Notes: generated by a model not told the origin, from the letters alone. A stretch of DNA of 64,000 nucleotides from Sphingomonas phyllosphaerae 5.2 (GCF_000419605.1 NZ_ATTI01000001.1:438001-502000), one strand, 5' to 3'. Counted from the stretch's first letter, positions 1 to 9,517 are shown. Made by a program: numbers and translations.

Positions 1-183
1 GACGCCGCGCGCGCCGATCGACGTGAAGGTGCCGGGCTGGTCGAAGCGACAGGCGTCGAAGAAGGCGACGCGCGGATCGCCGCTGGCGCCCAGCCGGCGC
101 AATTCGCCCTCCATCTGCGCACGCCGGTCCGTCCGGTGCTTCAGGTTGATGATGCGGACGGCGTCGAATTGATCGAACAGCAT
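1..183 (-). CDS. Glycosyltransferase family 25-like protein, N-terminal fragment cut by window edge
   Basis: The first 61 codons of a minus-strand gene are present and the frame is still open at the left edge. Residues 9-24 read VRIINLKHRTDRRAQM, a hydrophobic strand followed by N-L-x-x-R-x-D-R-R. This is how glycosyltransferase family 25 (LPS-type galactosyltransferase) domains begin. The catalytic part lies outside the window, so donor and acceptor cannot be judged. It stands beside other polysaccharide genes (acyltransferase, UDP-sugar decarboxylase), which fits a role in decorating or building exopolysaccharide or LPS. The ATG at 183 is the only plausible start. The 272 bases upstream, to the acyltransferase remnant, hold no gene I can recognise. 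Confidence 0.6.
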   Translation of the reverse strand, partial: MLFDQFDAVRIINLKHRTDRRAQMEGELRRLGASGDPRVAFFDACRFDQPGTFTSIGARGV

Positions 184-455
184 CGCTTTATATCCTGACG
201 AATCGCGCTGCGGCCACGCCTGCCACCCCGCCTTCGGGAATGTGCAGCGCGACCGATGATGGCTTTGGTACAAGGCACGTCATGCCGGTAGTGCTGTCGT
301 CCGATAAGCGATGCGAATCGAGCGGTATCGATCCGATCCCGGCTCTCTAGCATCGCACGCGTTAAATTCGAGAGACCGGGCGGGTCCGATGGGTGAGCCT
401 GCGATAATCGCTTCATCGTGAGTTCCGCGGCGGTCGCTCTGACAGACGTCCGCCG

Positions 456-1034
456 TTATCCGCGACGCGTCAGGCGTCGCAGGTGGCGCAGCAGCGGTCG
501 CTCCAGCCAGGTGAAGGCCGGAACCGACAGCGCCGCGATCAGCGTCGTGATGATGGCGGTCGCCAGCACGATGCCTGCCGCGGAGCCGCGCAGGCAGGCC
601 AGCGGCGCGAGGATCGGCACGTCGACGAGCAGGCCATGTGACGTCGCCGAGGAACGCGAGCGCCGCCGCCCGGTGCGGTAGCCGGCCGGCCGCTCTCATC
701 CCAATCGTGCCCGCTAACGGCAGCAGGCCAGTTGATGCCCCATGCCACTGTACTGAGCACCCGGCCGCGGCCGAACCCCGTGATCATGAACGCGCTGAAG
801 CAGAGGCAGAAATAGACCTCGAACCCCAACGTACAAGCACGGCCGATAATCACTGCGCCATACCCGGCCACAGGGCGATCTCCCGATCACCTCGCCTGAC
901 ACGATCTGATGCGTGTCGAAAAGCGCCGGCGCGATTGCGGCCACGAAACGCAGGAACTGGGCGACACCACGTTCCGCCCACCTGGCAGCCACCGCGACGG
1001 CGGCGCCGGGTAGGTAGGCGGAGCGGGCGGGCAT
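456..1034 (-). pseudogene. Frameshifted and internally deleted acyltransferase-3 family gene
   Basis: No single frame is open across this stretch, but three frames read in turn give recognisable pieces of a membrane acyltransferase (Pfam Acyl_transf_3, OafA/YrhL type). The first piece, from the ATG at 1034, contains FLRFVAAIAPALFDTHQ, close to the family opening L-R-F-x-A-A-x-x-V-x-x-F-H. A second frame gives a membrane segment with FEVYFCLCFSAFMITG, like the family F-F-x-x-S-G-F-x-I-T. A third frame gives AFLGDVTW, then hydrophobic residues and FTWLERPLLRHLRRL before the TAA at 456, like the family C-terminus. Total length is about 190 codons against 320-380 for intact members, so the middle is deleted. 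It was probably an O-acetyl or O-acyl transferase for a surface polysaccharide. The stop lies 4 bp before the next gene's end region, so it once followed the UDP-sugar decarboxylase. Confidence 0.7.
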
Positions 1035-1037
1035 GGA

Positions 1038-1994
<957 letters not shown>

Positions 1995-2103
1995 CCGGCT
2001 GAATCCCTTTTCCATCGTTCGTGCGATCGATCACGACGCGTTAGGCGGATCGCTACTAAGGAGGCGTTACGCAACCCGCAAACATTGTTATGGAAACCGC
2101 ACG

Positions 2104-3075
2104 ATGAAGCGGATCGCGATCCTCGACGGCTGGCGCGCGCTCAGCATCCTCCTGGTGCTCGCCGGGCACCTGCTGCCACTCGGGCCGGGCCGATTTGGCA
2201 TGAACGGCGCGATCGCGGCGACCGGGATGGCGATCTTCTTCACGCTGTCAGGCTTCCTGATCACGCAGTTCATGCTGCGCCGCCCGGACGTGCGCGCCTT
2301 CCTGATCCGGCGACTGTTCCGCATCGTGCCACTGGCGTGGGCGGCGATGCTCGCGCTGGCGCTCGCGACCCGTGCCGACGCGTCGAAGGTTGCGGCCAAT
2401 TTCCTCTTCTTCGCCAACCTGCCGCCGGCCAGGCTGATGCATGGCGGCGAGCATCTGTGGAGTCTGTGCGTCGAGGTGCAATTCTATCTCGGCATCGCGG
2501 TGCTGGTGGGGGTGTGCGGCGCGCGCGGGCTGCGCGTGCTGCCCGGGCTGTGCGTCGCGGTGACGGTGGTGCGCATCCTGCAAGGCGCGGTGCTGAGCAT
2601 CTACACCTGGCAGCGGGTCGACGAGATCCTGGCGGGCGCGACGCTGGCCCTTCTCTATGCCCGGCACGGTGAACGCGAGCGCGCATGGCCGATCTGGCTA
2701 CCGTTCGTGCTGCTCGCATTGACGGTGGCGTCGGCGCACGAGGCGACCGGTGCGCTGGGGTATCTGCGCCCGTATTTCGCGGCCGGCGCGGTCGGTACGT
2801 CGATCGTCGCGGCGCCGGCGTGGATGCGCTCGCTGTTCGCGTCACGGCCGGCGCGTTACATCGCGGAGATCTCCTACGCGCTCTACGTCTTCCACGGCAT
2901 GCTGTCGGCGACGTGGCTGGGCAGCGGCGACAAGCTGGTCCGCTATGCCAAGCGTCCGCTGCTGTTCGCGGTGACGTTCGCGGCGGCGCATCTGTCGACC
3001 ACGCGCTTCGAGCAGCCGATGATCGAGTTGGGCAAGCGGATCGAACGACGCCGCGTGCCGGTGGCGGCGGGCTAG
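2104..3075 (+). CDS. Acyltransferase-3 family membrane protein (OafA/YrhL type)
   Basis: A 323-residue polytopic membrane protein. It opens with LDGWRALSILLVLAGH, the family signature in which the His (H22 here) is the proposed catalytic residue. Further family marks are FFTLSGFLIT and HLWSLCVEVQFYL (usually HTWSLxVExQFY), then a string of hydrophobic helices and EISYALYVFHG near the C-terminus. Members move acetyl or other acyl groups onto sugars of surface polysaccharides at the inner membrane. It is divergent from the UDP-glucuronate decarboxylase, with 109 bases between starts, and convergent with the GT2 gene. It may duplicate the function of the broken relative at 456-1034. Confidence 0.88.
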   Translation: MKRIAILDGWRALSILLVLAGHLLPLGPGRFGMNGAIAATGMAIFFTLSGFLITQFMLRRPDVRAFLIRRLFRIVPLAWAAMLALALATRADASKVAANFLFFANLPPARLMHGGEHLWSLCVEVQFYLGIAVLVGVCGARGLRVLPGLCVAVTVVRILQGAVLSIYTWQRVDEILAGATLALLYARHGERERAWPIWLPFVLLALTVASAHEATGALGYLRPYFAAGAVGTSIVAAPAWMRSLFASRPARYIAEISYALYVFHGMLSATWLGSGDKLVRYAKRPLLFAVTFAAAHLSTTRFEQPMIELGKRIERRRVPVAAG

Positions 3076-4250
3076 CGCCCGGCGCGCAGCCAGCTGGTCG
3101 GGCGCTTGCGCGCGAGCCCAAGATAGAGCGGGATTTTCCAGAGGATGTACAGCGGCAGCCGCGCCGCCGCGGCGCCGGACAGGAATGGCCGCCCGACGCG
3201 CGCCCACGCCACCGCCAACGCGACGAGCGAGAGCAGCAGCAGCGTCGCGAGCAGCACCGCCGGCCACGCCGACGCACCCGCCAGCGCCAGCAAGGCGAGC
3301 AGCATCAGTCCGGCCGCATCGAGAAGCAGCAGCAGCGTCAGCGGCGGAACCGCGAGGCTGAGCCCCGCCCACAGCCCGCGTAGGTCGCCGGCGCGCAGCG
3401 CTGCGCCGATGGCAGGAAGCGCGCGGGTGCGCGAGGTGGCGAGGAAGCCGCCCTCCCAGCGGGTGCGTTGCTTCAGCGTGCCCTCCGCGCTGCTCGCCGC
3501 GCTCCACACCGTCGCGTCGGCGGCGAACCCCGGTAACTGGCCGCGGCGTGCAAGCTCAAGCCCGAGCGCCAGATCCTCGACGATGTCGGCGGTCGCGAGC
3601 CCGGCGTCGCGGAACACCGGCCATGGGAAGGCCATGCCGGTGCCGGTCAGGTTGACGCGCCCCGCCAATCGCCACAGCCCGCGCTGGCGAATCAGGTTCT
3701 TGATGACGAAGGCGAAATTCGAGACCTGCACCATCGGTGCGGCGGCGAGGTCCGGGCTGAGCAGGTTGACCGCCTGCACCGGGCGGGTCGCGGCGGCGCG
3801 TGCCATCGCGACCAGCGATTCGCGATCGGTCGCGCCGTCCGCGTCGAGCACCATCACCACCGCGGGCGGCGCGGCGGCGAGATGGTCACGGGCGTGGGCG
3901 AGCGCGTAGCCCTTTCCGCGCCGCGTCGGGTCGTTGCGGCGGAGCACGCCGGCGCCTGCGCGTTCGGCGATGTCGGCGGTATCGTCATCGCAATTGTCGG
4001 CGACGACCAGCACGCGGTGCGTGGGCGGCAACTCCGGCAGGAGCCGCGTCAGCGTGGCGGCGATGATCGTCGCCTCGTCGTGCGCCGGCATGACGATGAC
4101 GGTCTCCGGCACGTCGATCGCGCCATCGCGCGCGGTCGGCGTCGCGCGAAGTCCGGCGATCACCTCGATCGCGAACGTCGCGGTCATCAGCACGAGCGGT
4201 GCGGCGAGCACCACCGCCACGATCGTCGCGATCACCTCCATTGCCGACAC
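3072..4250 (-). CDS. Family 2 membrane glycosyltransferase
   Basis: An inverting GT-A enzyme with an N-terminal membrane helix (about residues 3-30) and a GT2 domain. Counting from the internal ATG at 4241, it has VIVMPAHDE at 48-56, the metal-binding DAD at 133-135, the ED pair at 222-223 and QRTRW at 258-262. The C-terminal third is hydrophobic, so it resembles processive cellulose-synthase-like enzymes. A GTG at 4250 has a GGAGGA site 7 bases upstream and is preferred over the ATG at 4241, which adds three residues. The frame stays open upstream opposite xrtV, but that extension is arginine/glutamine-rich shadow sequence. Its TAG stop shares the CTAG at 3072-3075 with the stop of the converging acyltransferase gene. 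Likely role: polymerising or extending the exopolysaccharide. Confidence 0.85.
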   Translation of the reverse strand: MSAMEVIATIVAVVLAAPLVLMTATFAIEVIAGLRATPTARDGAIDVPETVIVMPAHDEATIIAATLTRLLPELPPTHRVLVVADNCDDDTADIAERAGAGVLRRNDPTRRGKGYALAHARDHLAAAPPAVVMVLDADGATDRESLVAMARAAATRPVQAVNLLSPDLAAAPMVQVSNFAFVIKNLIRQRGLWRLAGRVNLTGTGMAFPWPVFRDAGLATADIVEDLALGLELARRGQLPGFAADATVWSAASSAEGTLKQRTRWEGGFLATSRTRALPAIGAALRAGDLRGLWAGLSLAVPPLTLLLLLDAAGLMLLALLALAGASAWPAVLLATLLLLSLVALAVAWARVGRPFLSGAAAARLPLYILWKIPLYLGLARKRPTSWLRAGR

Positions 4251-4481
4251 GCCGTGTTCCTCCGCTTTGCTCGCGCCGGCTGTAGGGGGTGCCGCGCACA
4301 ATCGCCATGCCAGACCGGACTTTACCGGACGTTGACGAAAGCGCCCCCAAGGAGGCGATGTCCCGCGACGGGAGTGTCCGGAGGCCGGTGCGCGGTCGGG
4401 TCGGTTGCAGGGGAGGGCAGGGGTGTCTAGAGAGGAAATGCCGGAAGGGGCGCCGGTGCCAGCTCGGATCGTGCCCGCGCG

Positions 4482-5420
4482 TTGGAATCGAACAAGGTGA
4501 ACAACGAAGCCCTGGGAACATGGGAAACCGCGGACCGCAAGCCGGCCGGGCGGGGAGGGGTGCCGTTCAAGTGGCCGGCGCTGTCGCCTGCCGTCTGGCT
4601 GCTGGTCGTGGGAATCGCCGCGCTGGCGATCCCCACGATGCTGACCATCGCACGCGTCAGCTGGTCGACCGAGCAGGGTGGGCATGGCCCGCTGGTGCTG
4701 GCGACGGGCCTGTGGCTGATGTGGCGCGAGGTGCCCGCGGCGCTGCGCCTGCGCGAACGTGGCAATGCGTTGCTGGGCAGTGCGTTCGTCGCCGTTTGCC
4801 TGCTGACCTATATGGTCGCGCGCATCACCGGGATCATCGAGATCGAGGGCTTTGCGCTGTATGGTGCGTTGCTGGGTACGGGGTACCTGCTGTTCGGCGG
4901 CCCGGTGTTGCGCGAATTGTGGTTCCCGCTGCTGTATCTGGGCTTCATCTTCCCGCCGCCCGACCAGCTGGTGGCGATCATCACCCAGCCGATCAAGATC
5001 GCGATCTCCGAGCAGGCGGTGAATCTGCTCCACGCGCTCGGTTATCCGATCGGCAGCTCGGGCGTGTCGATCCAGATCGCGCAATACGACCTGTTGGTGG
5101 CGGCGGCCTGCGCGGGGCTGAATTCGATCATCAGCCTGACTGCGATTTGCCTTTTCTACGTCTATGTCCGTCACCGCGCCAATTGGCGATACGCCGCGCT
5201 GCTGATGCTGACGATCGTGCCGATCGCGGTGTTCGCCAATTTCATGCGCGTCATCCTGTTGATTCTCATCACCTACTATTTCGGCGATGCCGCGGCGCAG
5301 GGCTTCGCGCACGATTTCGCCGGGTTGGTCATGTTCCTGATCTCGGTACTCACGATCTTCGCGCTGGACGGGCTGGCCACGCCGCTGCGTCGCGCTTTGG
5401 GGAATGGCGATGACGACTGA
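4482..5420 (+). CDS. xrtV: Exosortase, XrtV type
   Basis: A polytopic inner-membrane cysteine protease/transpeptidase of the exosortase family, 312 residues as called. The catalytic set is visible: Cys210 in AACAGLNS, Arg256 in NFMRV and His277 in HDFAG. Exosortases cut proteins at a C-terminal PEP-CTERM signal, probably handing them to a cell-surface acceptor. A PEPxxWA-CTERM protein lies 12 kb away at 17686 and EpsI directly overlaps downstream. That combination is the V subtype described for sphingomonads, by family knowledge rather than by a model search. The start is uncertain: the frame begins at a TTG (4482) with no clear ribosome site, and a GTG at 4497 is an alternative. The 231 bases before it are a shared upstream region with the GT2 gene. 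Confidence 0.9.
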   Translation: MESNKVNNEALGTWETADRKPAGRGGVPFKWPALSPAVWLLVVGIAALAIPTMLTIARVSWSTEQGGHGPLVLATGLWLMWREVPAALRLRERGNALLGSAFVAVCLLTYMVARITGIIEIEGFALYGALLGTGYLLFGGPVLRELWFPLLYLGFIFPPPDQLVAIITQPIKIAISEQAVNLLHALGYPIGSSGVSIQIAQYDLLVAAACAGLNSIISLTAICLFYVYVRHRANWRYAALLMLTIVPIAVFANFMRVILLILITYYFGDAAAQGFAHDFAGLVMFLISVLTIFALDGLATPLRRALGNGDDD

Positions 5421-6117
5421 CCGCCGCGACGACCGTTCCGACAACGTGCTGCTCAACCGCCGGAGTGCGATGCTGGGCGGGGCGTTTCTGGTCACCGCCG
5501 GTGTGGCGGCGGCGCGGGTGCCGGGCCGTCACATCGACCTGCTGGGCGACCGCAAGCTCGACAAGCTGATCCCGAGCCGGATCGGGCGCTGGGAATTCTA
5601 TTCCAAGAGCGGGCTGGTCGTCCCGCCGGCCGATCAGTTGAAGGATGCATTGTACGCACAGCTGTTGACGCGGGTCTATCTGTCGGCCGACGCGCTGCCC
5701 ATCATGCTGCTGATCGCGCAGAGCGGCGGGCAGACCGGCGTGTTGCAGGTGCACCGGCCGGAATATTGCTACCCCGCGGGCGGCTTCACCTTGTCGGATC
5801 GCGCGATCCTGCCGGTGCAGTTGCCGGGCAGCACGCTGGATGCGACCGCCATTTCGGCGCAGGCGGACGACCGGAGCGAGCAGATCCTGTACTGGACGCG
5901 CGTGGGCGAGGACATGCCGACCACCTGGGCGCGGCAGCGCTGGTCGGTGGCGCGCGCCAACCTGAAGGGTGACGTGCCGGACGCGGTGCTGGTGCGCGTG
6001 TCGACGCTGACCAACGATCGTGCGGCCGGCATGGCGGCCGCATCCGAGTTCGTACGGTCGATGTTCGCGCAGGTGCCAGCGGACGTGCGCCGGATGCTGG
6101 ACATCGACGCGCGCTGA
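5410..6117 (+). CDS. epsI: EpsI domain protein associated with the exosortase
   Basis: A 235-residue EpsI-family protein (exosortase-associated, formerly DUF3485). An N-terminal NRRSAMLGGAFLVTAGVAAA stretch looks like a twin-arginine or simple membrane anchor. The rest is a soluble domain with LIPSRIGRWEF near residue 50 and the RPEYCYPAGGF block. In EpsI proteins a comparable Cys-containing block is conserved. In other bacteria EpsI accompanies or is fused to exosortases, and its exact activity is not settled. The ATG at 5410 is chosen because GGGGA lies six bases before it; the ATG at 5404 is too close to that site. It overlaps xrtV by 11 bases, which implies translational coupling. Confidence 0.88.
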   Translation: MTTDRRDDRSDNVLLNRRSAMLGGAFLVTAGVAAARVPGRHIDLLGDRKLDKLIPSRIGRWEFYSKSGLVVPPADQLKDALYAQLLTRVYLSADALPIMLLIAQSGGQTGVLQVHRPEYCYPAGGFTLSDRAILPVQLPGSTLDATAISAQADDRSEQILYWTRVGEDMPTTWARQRWSVARANLKGDVPDAVLVRVSTLTNDRAAGMAAASEFVRSMFAQVPADVRRMLDIDAR

Positions 6118-6136
6118 TCCGGCGGCCGTTGCCGCG

Positions 6137-6385
6137 TCAGGAGCGGCGTGGCAGGTCGATCGGCTTCAATACCAGGATGATGAAGGCGAGGTTGGCGACG
6201 ATCAACACGCCCGCCAACAGATCGTGGCCGCCGTTGCCGAGATAATTGGCCAGCGCACACATCGCGGCGCCCGCCATATAGGGGATCATCGAATCCTGCC
6301 GCTCATCCGACATCGACCGCTGTAGGAACAGCACGACGAGGCCGGCGAAGATGGCCAGAGTGACCCAATCGTAAACCGTTTCCAT
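6137..6385 (-). CDS. Small membrane protein, probable XrtV sorting-system accessory protein
   Basis: An 82-residue protein that is almost all membrane. A first helix lies at about residues 6-20 (VTLAIFAGLVVLFL), then a short SMSDERQDSMIPYM loop, a middle hydrophobic segment with ANYLGNGGHDLLAG, and a last helix (LIVANLAFIILVL) before a basic end. It is encoded on the opposite strand, wedged between epsI and the EpsD-like gene. Small proteins of this size and layout recur beside xrtV in sphingomonads, hence the name; no biochemical role is known to me. The ATG at 6385 has GGGAA upstream and is preferred to an in-frame start at 6415, which would add ten polar residues. Confidence 0.7.
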   Translation of the reverse strand: METVYDWVTLAIFAGLVVLFLQRSMSDERQDSMIPYMAGAAMCALANYLGNGGHDLLAGVLIVANLAFIILVLKPIDLPRRS

Positions 6386-6474
6386 TCGAGGTTCCCATAG
6401 TCCGCAGCGATGCACTACAGGATTTGTTCAGGCGGTGCTAGTAACGGTGCCGGATCGATCGAGGGGGACCTTTA

Positions 6475-7326
6475 ATGTTGAAGCGTAGTGCACTGCTCGC
6501 GATGACCGCGCTGTTGCTGACGACCGCGGCGTGCGACCGGAAGGCGACCGGGCAGAGCGTGGCCGTGGTGAACGGCGAGGAGATCTCGGCCGGGGAGCTG
6601 AACGGCGAGCTGCAACTGGCCAACGTGCCGCCCAGCGCTGACCAGAAACTGGCGCGCCAGCAATTGCTGCAGGGATTGATCGACCGTCGCCTGTTGGCGC
6701 AGGACGCACGCAAGAACGGCATCGACAAGTCGCCGGAGTTCCTGAGCCGCCAGCGCCGCATGACCGACGAACTGCTGATCTCGATGAACGCCGAGCGGCA
6801 GGCCGGCAGCCAGAAGCTGCCCGATCAGGCCGCGGTCGACGCCTTCATCGCGCAGAACCCCTCTGCCTTCGCGCAGCGCCAGATCCTGACGCTCCAGCAG
6901 GTCGCGATCGATCCGCCGTCGGACACCAAGGCGCTGGCGCCGCTGGCCGATGCACATTCGCTGGATGCGGTTGTCGAGACGCTGACTCGCCTGAAGATCC
7001 CGTTCACGCGTACCTCCGGGAAGCTCGACACCGGCAGCGTGCCGCCCGAGGCGCTGAAGCGCATCTTCGCGCTGCCGCCGACCGAACCGTTCGTGCTGCC
7101 TGCCAACGGCAAGCTTTATGCGAACGTGATCGTCGGGCGCGAGCCGGTGCCGATGTCGCAGGACGACATGCGCAAGGCGGCGATCGCTGCGATGCGCCAG
7201 CAGAACACGCGCACCGGCCTGTCCAGTGCGGTCAAGCAACTGCGCTCCAAGGCCAAGATCGAATATCAGGATGGCTATGCTCCGGTCGCGGCGGCGAGCC
7301 CGGCCGCCGGCGCCGCGAAGAAGTAA
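6475..7326 (+). CDS. epsD: EpsD-like peptidyl-prolyl cis-trans isomerase lipoprotein
   Basis: A 283-residue lipoprotein. The signal peptide ends in LLTTAAC (lipobox, Cys at 21). A SurA-N-like helical region follows (VNGEEIS, then LLQGLIDRRLLAQDA at about 60-80), then a divergent parvulin/PpiC-like region around 125-225. It belongs with the EpsD-family isomerases that accompany exosortase and exopolysaccharide clusters. It probably helps fold export components in the periplasm. The C-terminus is Ala/Pro-rich and ends KK. It sits 357 bases after epsI with the small antisense gene between, so it likely has its own promoter. A 13-bp perfect hairpin follows the stop. Confidence 0.8.
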   Translation: MLKRSALLAMTALLLTTAACDRKATGQSVAVVNGEEISAGELNGELQLANVPPSADQKLARQQLLQGLIDRRLLAQDARKNGIDKSPEFLSRQRRMTDELLISMNAERQAGSQKLPDQAAVDAFIAQNPSAFAQRQILTLQQVAIDPPSDTKALAPLADAHSLDAVVETLTRLKIPFTRTSGKLDTGSVPPEALKRIFALPPTEPFVLPANGKLYANVIVGREPVPMSQDDMRKAAIAAMRQQNTRTGLSSAVKQLRSKAKIEYQDGYAPVAAASPAAGAAKK

Positions 7327-7333
7327 GCCAGGC

Positions 7334-7365
7334 AGGCTCGACGTCCGGATCTGGACGTCGAGCCT
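7334..7365 (+). terminator. Strong hairpin after the EpsD-like gene
   Basis: The arms AGGCTCGACGTCC (7334-7346) and GGACGTCGAGCCT (7353-7365) pair perfectly over 13 bases with a six-base loop, eight bases after the stop codon. There is no T-run after it, so it is a terminator or 3'-end stabilising stem by position rather than a textbook intrinsic terminator. Confidence 0.65.
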
Positions 7366-7588
7366 ACCCCTCATGTGGTCCGGTCGACCTGTGGCCGTTA
7401 ACCGGAAGCGTGCATCTATTCCGGCGGGTGAACACCGCGGCGCTGGATCAATGCGCCGGAAGCGCTGACGCTGCTGCGCCTGTCGATACTGCTCCTGGGC
7501 CGGCGTTTCCGCACCCCCGCGTTGGTGCCGTCCGGCTTGTGGCGGTAGCGCACTACCTGCATCATGTCCGCTTGGTCAGGAGGTGATG

Positions 7589-8680
7589 ATGCGAGGCAGG
7601 GCGAAGATCGGAAGTGTGGCGTCTCTGCTGCTGGCAGGTGTGGCGACGGTGGCCGCTGCGCAGGATTACGCACCCAGCTTCCACCCCGACCGGCTGAAAG
7701 GACCGCCGCCCGGCCCGCCGAACCAGGTGCTGGTGCTCGGCAGCCCCCATCTCTCCGGTTACGAGACGTTGCGTCACGCGATGATGACGCCGCTGCTGGA
7801 CCGGCTGGCGGCGTGGCGACCGGAGGCGATCGCCGTTGAGAATGTGTCCGGGCTGCAATGCGATGCGATGCGCCGCTACCCCGCGCGTTATGCCGAGAGT
7901 GCCGCCAGATGGTGTCCTGACACGTCTGCGGCACGCACGGCGCTTGGGCTCGACGTGCCCGCGGCGACGGCGGCGGCGGAGCTGATGCTTGCGGACTGGC
8001 CGCGGGCGCCGAAGGCCATGCAACGTCGACGGCTCGCCGCGCTGTTCCTCGCCGCAGGCGAGCCGGGGTCGGCGATGGTGCAATGGCTGCGGCTGTCGAT
8101 TTCGGAGCGGCGCGCGGGCGATGGGCTCGACGCGGCGATGGTTGCGGCGCTGGAACGCGCCTGGAAGGCTCCCGGCGAAAGCGACTGGGTTGCCGCCGCG
8201 CTTGCCGCCCGGCTTGGGCTGGAGCGGCTTCACAGCGTCGATGATCACACCGCCGATGCGCCCACCCCGGCGGATCAGGAGGCGGCGTATGGCGCAGCGA
8301 TCGCGAGGGCGTGGGACAATCCGTTCGGCAAGCGGCGCACCGCCGCGAGTCAGCGGCTGGATGCGCGTGTTGCCATGCCGGGCGGGTTGCTCGCCCTATA
8401 TCGCGCGTACAACACCCCCGAAGCGCAGGAGCTCGCCTACCGCAGCGACTTCGGGGCGGCGCTGGTCGAGCCGTCGCCGCAGCGGTTCGGGCGCGGCTAT
8501 GTCGGTTACTGGGAAGTGCGGAACCTGCGGATGGTCGCGAATATCCGCGACGTGCTGTCGCTGCGGCCTGGAACGCGGTTGCTGGCGATCGTCGGCGCGG
8601 CGCACAAAGGCTATTACGAGGCCTATCTGAACCAGATGCACGACGTGCGGCTGGTCGATGCGGGCAAGGTGCTGGAATGA
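7589..8680 (+). CDS. DUF5694 family exported protein
   Basis: A 363-residue protein with a signal peptide (SVASLLLAGVATVAAA then QDYAP). Two blocks match the DUF5694 family, which is distantly like TraB/PrgY: VLVLGSPHLSG near residue 48 and RNLRMVANIRDV followed by LLAIVGAAHKGYYEAYL near the C-terminus. The function of the family is unknown; the conserved His-containing ends suggest a hydrolase. Three in-frame start codons lie together (GTG 7583, ATG 7586, ATG 7589). I chose 7589 because AGGAGG ends five bases before it. It lies inside the exopolysaccharide locus between two export operons, but nothing in the sequence ties it to polysaccharide export. Confidence 0.75.
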   Translation: MRGRAKIGSVASLLLAGVATVAAAQDYAPSFHPDRLKGPPPGPPNQVLVLGSPHLSGYETLRHAMMTPLLDRLAAWRPEAIAVENVSGLQCDAMRRYPARYAESAARWCPDTSAARTALGLDVPAATAAAELMLADWPRAPKAMQRRRLAALFLAAGEPGSAMVQWLRLSISERRAGDGLDAAMVAALERAWKAPGESDWVAAALAARLGLERLHSVDDHTADAPTPADQEAAYGAAIARAWDNPFGKRRTAASQRLDARVAMPGGLLALYRAYNTPEAQELAYRSDFGAALVEPSPQRFGRGYVGYWEVRNLRMVANIRDVLSLRPGTRLLAIVGAAHKGYYEAYLNQMHDVRLVDAGKVLE

Positions 8681-8716
8681 CATGGCGGGCGCCCCGACGG
8701 GCACCCGCGCCGCCCG

Positions 8717-9517
8717 TTACTTGTTGTAATAATCGCTGTATCCGGCGCCGTATCCGTAGCCGTAGCTATCGGCAAGCAGGCCGCCGTCGAAGCGGTTGAG
8801 CACCACGCCCGCGCATGGTGCCTGATCGAGGACGTGCAGCGCGTCCTGGATCTGCTTGCGCGTGGTGCGGCCCTCCTCGACGATCATGATGAACGCGTCG
8901 AGCTTGGTGGTGATGATCGCCGCGTCATCATTGGCGAACACCGGCGGCAGGTCGCACAGGAACAGGCTGTGCGTCGGACGCGCGCGCATCGACGCGACCA
9001 TCGCATCCATGCGCGGCGACGACAGCAGCTCGGCCGAGCGTGCCGGGGCATTGTCGGTCGGCAGGATCACCAGCCGCTCGCCCTCGGGATGTACCGCCAG
9101 CTCGCCCAGCGTCGGCACGGTGCCCTCCAGGAAATTGCGCATTCCCCGCTCGACCGGAATGCCGAAGTTCGACGCGATCGAGCCGCGCCGCAGATCGAGG
9201 TCGAGCAACGTCGTGTCGACACCCGGCGTGCGTGACAGCGCCGCGGCGAGGTTGGTCGCAATGAACGACTTGCCGACGCCCGGTGTCGCCGAGACGATCC
9301 CGAACAGCCGCCAGCCCTTGTTACGATGCAGCTTCATCAACCGCGAGCGCAGCATGTTGAACGGGCGTGAACGCACGTCGCGGCTGTCGAAGCCATAGAT
9401 GCCGCGCTGCTTGGCGGTGGCGGTCGACCAATCGAACTGCTGCGCCTCCTGCAACGTCGGGATCGGCACCTCCGGTCGCAGGTCGCTGGTGATCTTCGTC
9501 ATCACTACCTCGGTCAT
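8717..9517 (-). CDS. Cytoplasmic tyrosine autokinase of exopolysaccharide export (BY-kinase, CpsD/CapB type)
   Basis: A P-loop kinase of 266 residues. It has Walker A ATPGVGKS at 77-84, Walker A' LLDLDLR at 104-110 and Walker B FLCDLP at 186-191. The C-terminal tail holds a tyrosine cluster (YGYGYGAGYSDYY, six tyrosines between 252 and 264). This is the cytoplasmic half of a bacterial tyrosine kinase, autophosphorylated on the tail. It would be activated by the cytoplasmic end of the chain-length protein encoded just upstream, and together they control polymer length and export. The ATG at 9517 overlaps the upstream stop by one base (TGATG); a GTG at 9520 is also in frame. It is the last gene of a four-gene minus-strand operon. 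Confidence 0.92.
   Translation of the reverse strand: MTEVVMTKITSDLRPEVPIPTLQEAQQFDWSTATAKQRGIYGFDSRDVRSRPFNMLRSRLMKLHRNKGWRLFGIVSATPGVGKSFIATNLAAALSRTPGVDTTLLDLDLRRGSIASNFGIPVERGMRNFLEGTVPTLGELAVHPEGERLVILPTDNAPARSAELLSSPRMDAMVASMRARPTHSLFLCDLPPVFANDDAAIITTKLDAFIMIVEEGRTTRKQIQDALHVLDQAPCAGVVLNRFDGGLLADSYGYGYGAGYSDYYNK

Noticed and set aside
4251..5495. Long minus-strand open frame continuing upstream of the GT2 gene, opposite xrtV
   Set aside because: The sequence is Arg/Gln/Asp-rich without any domain, and lies wholly opposite the exosortase and EpsI genes. It is a GC-driven shadow, not an N-terminal extension.
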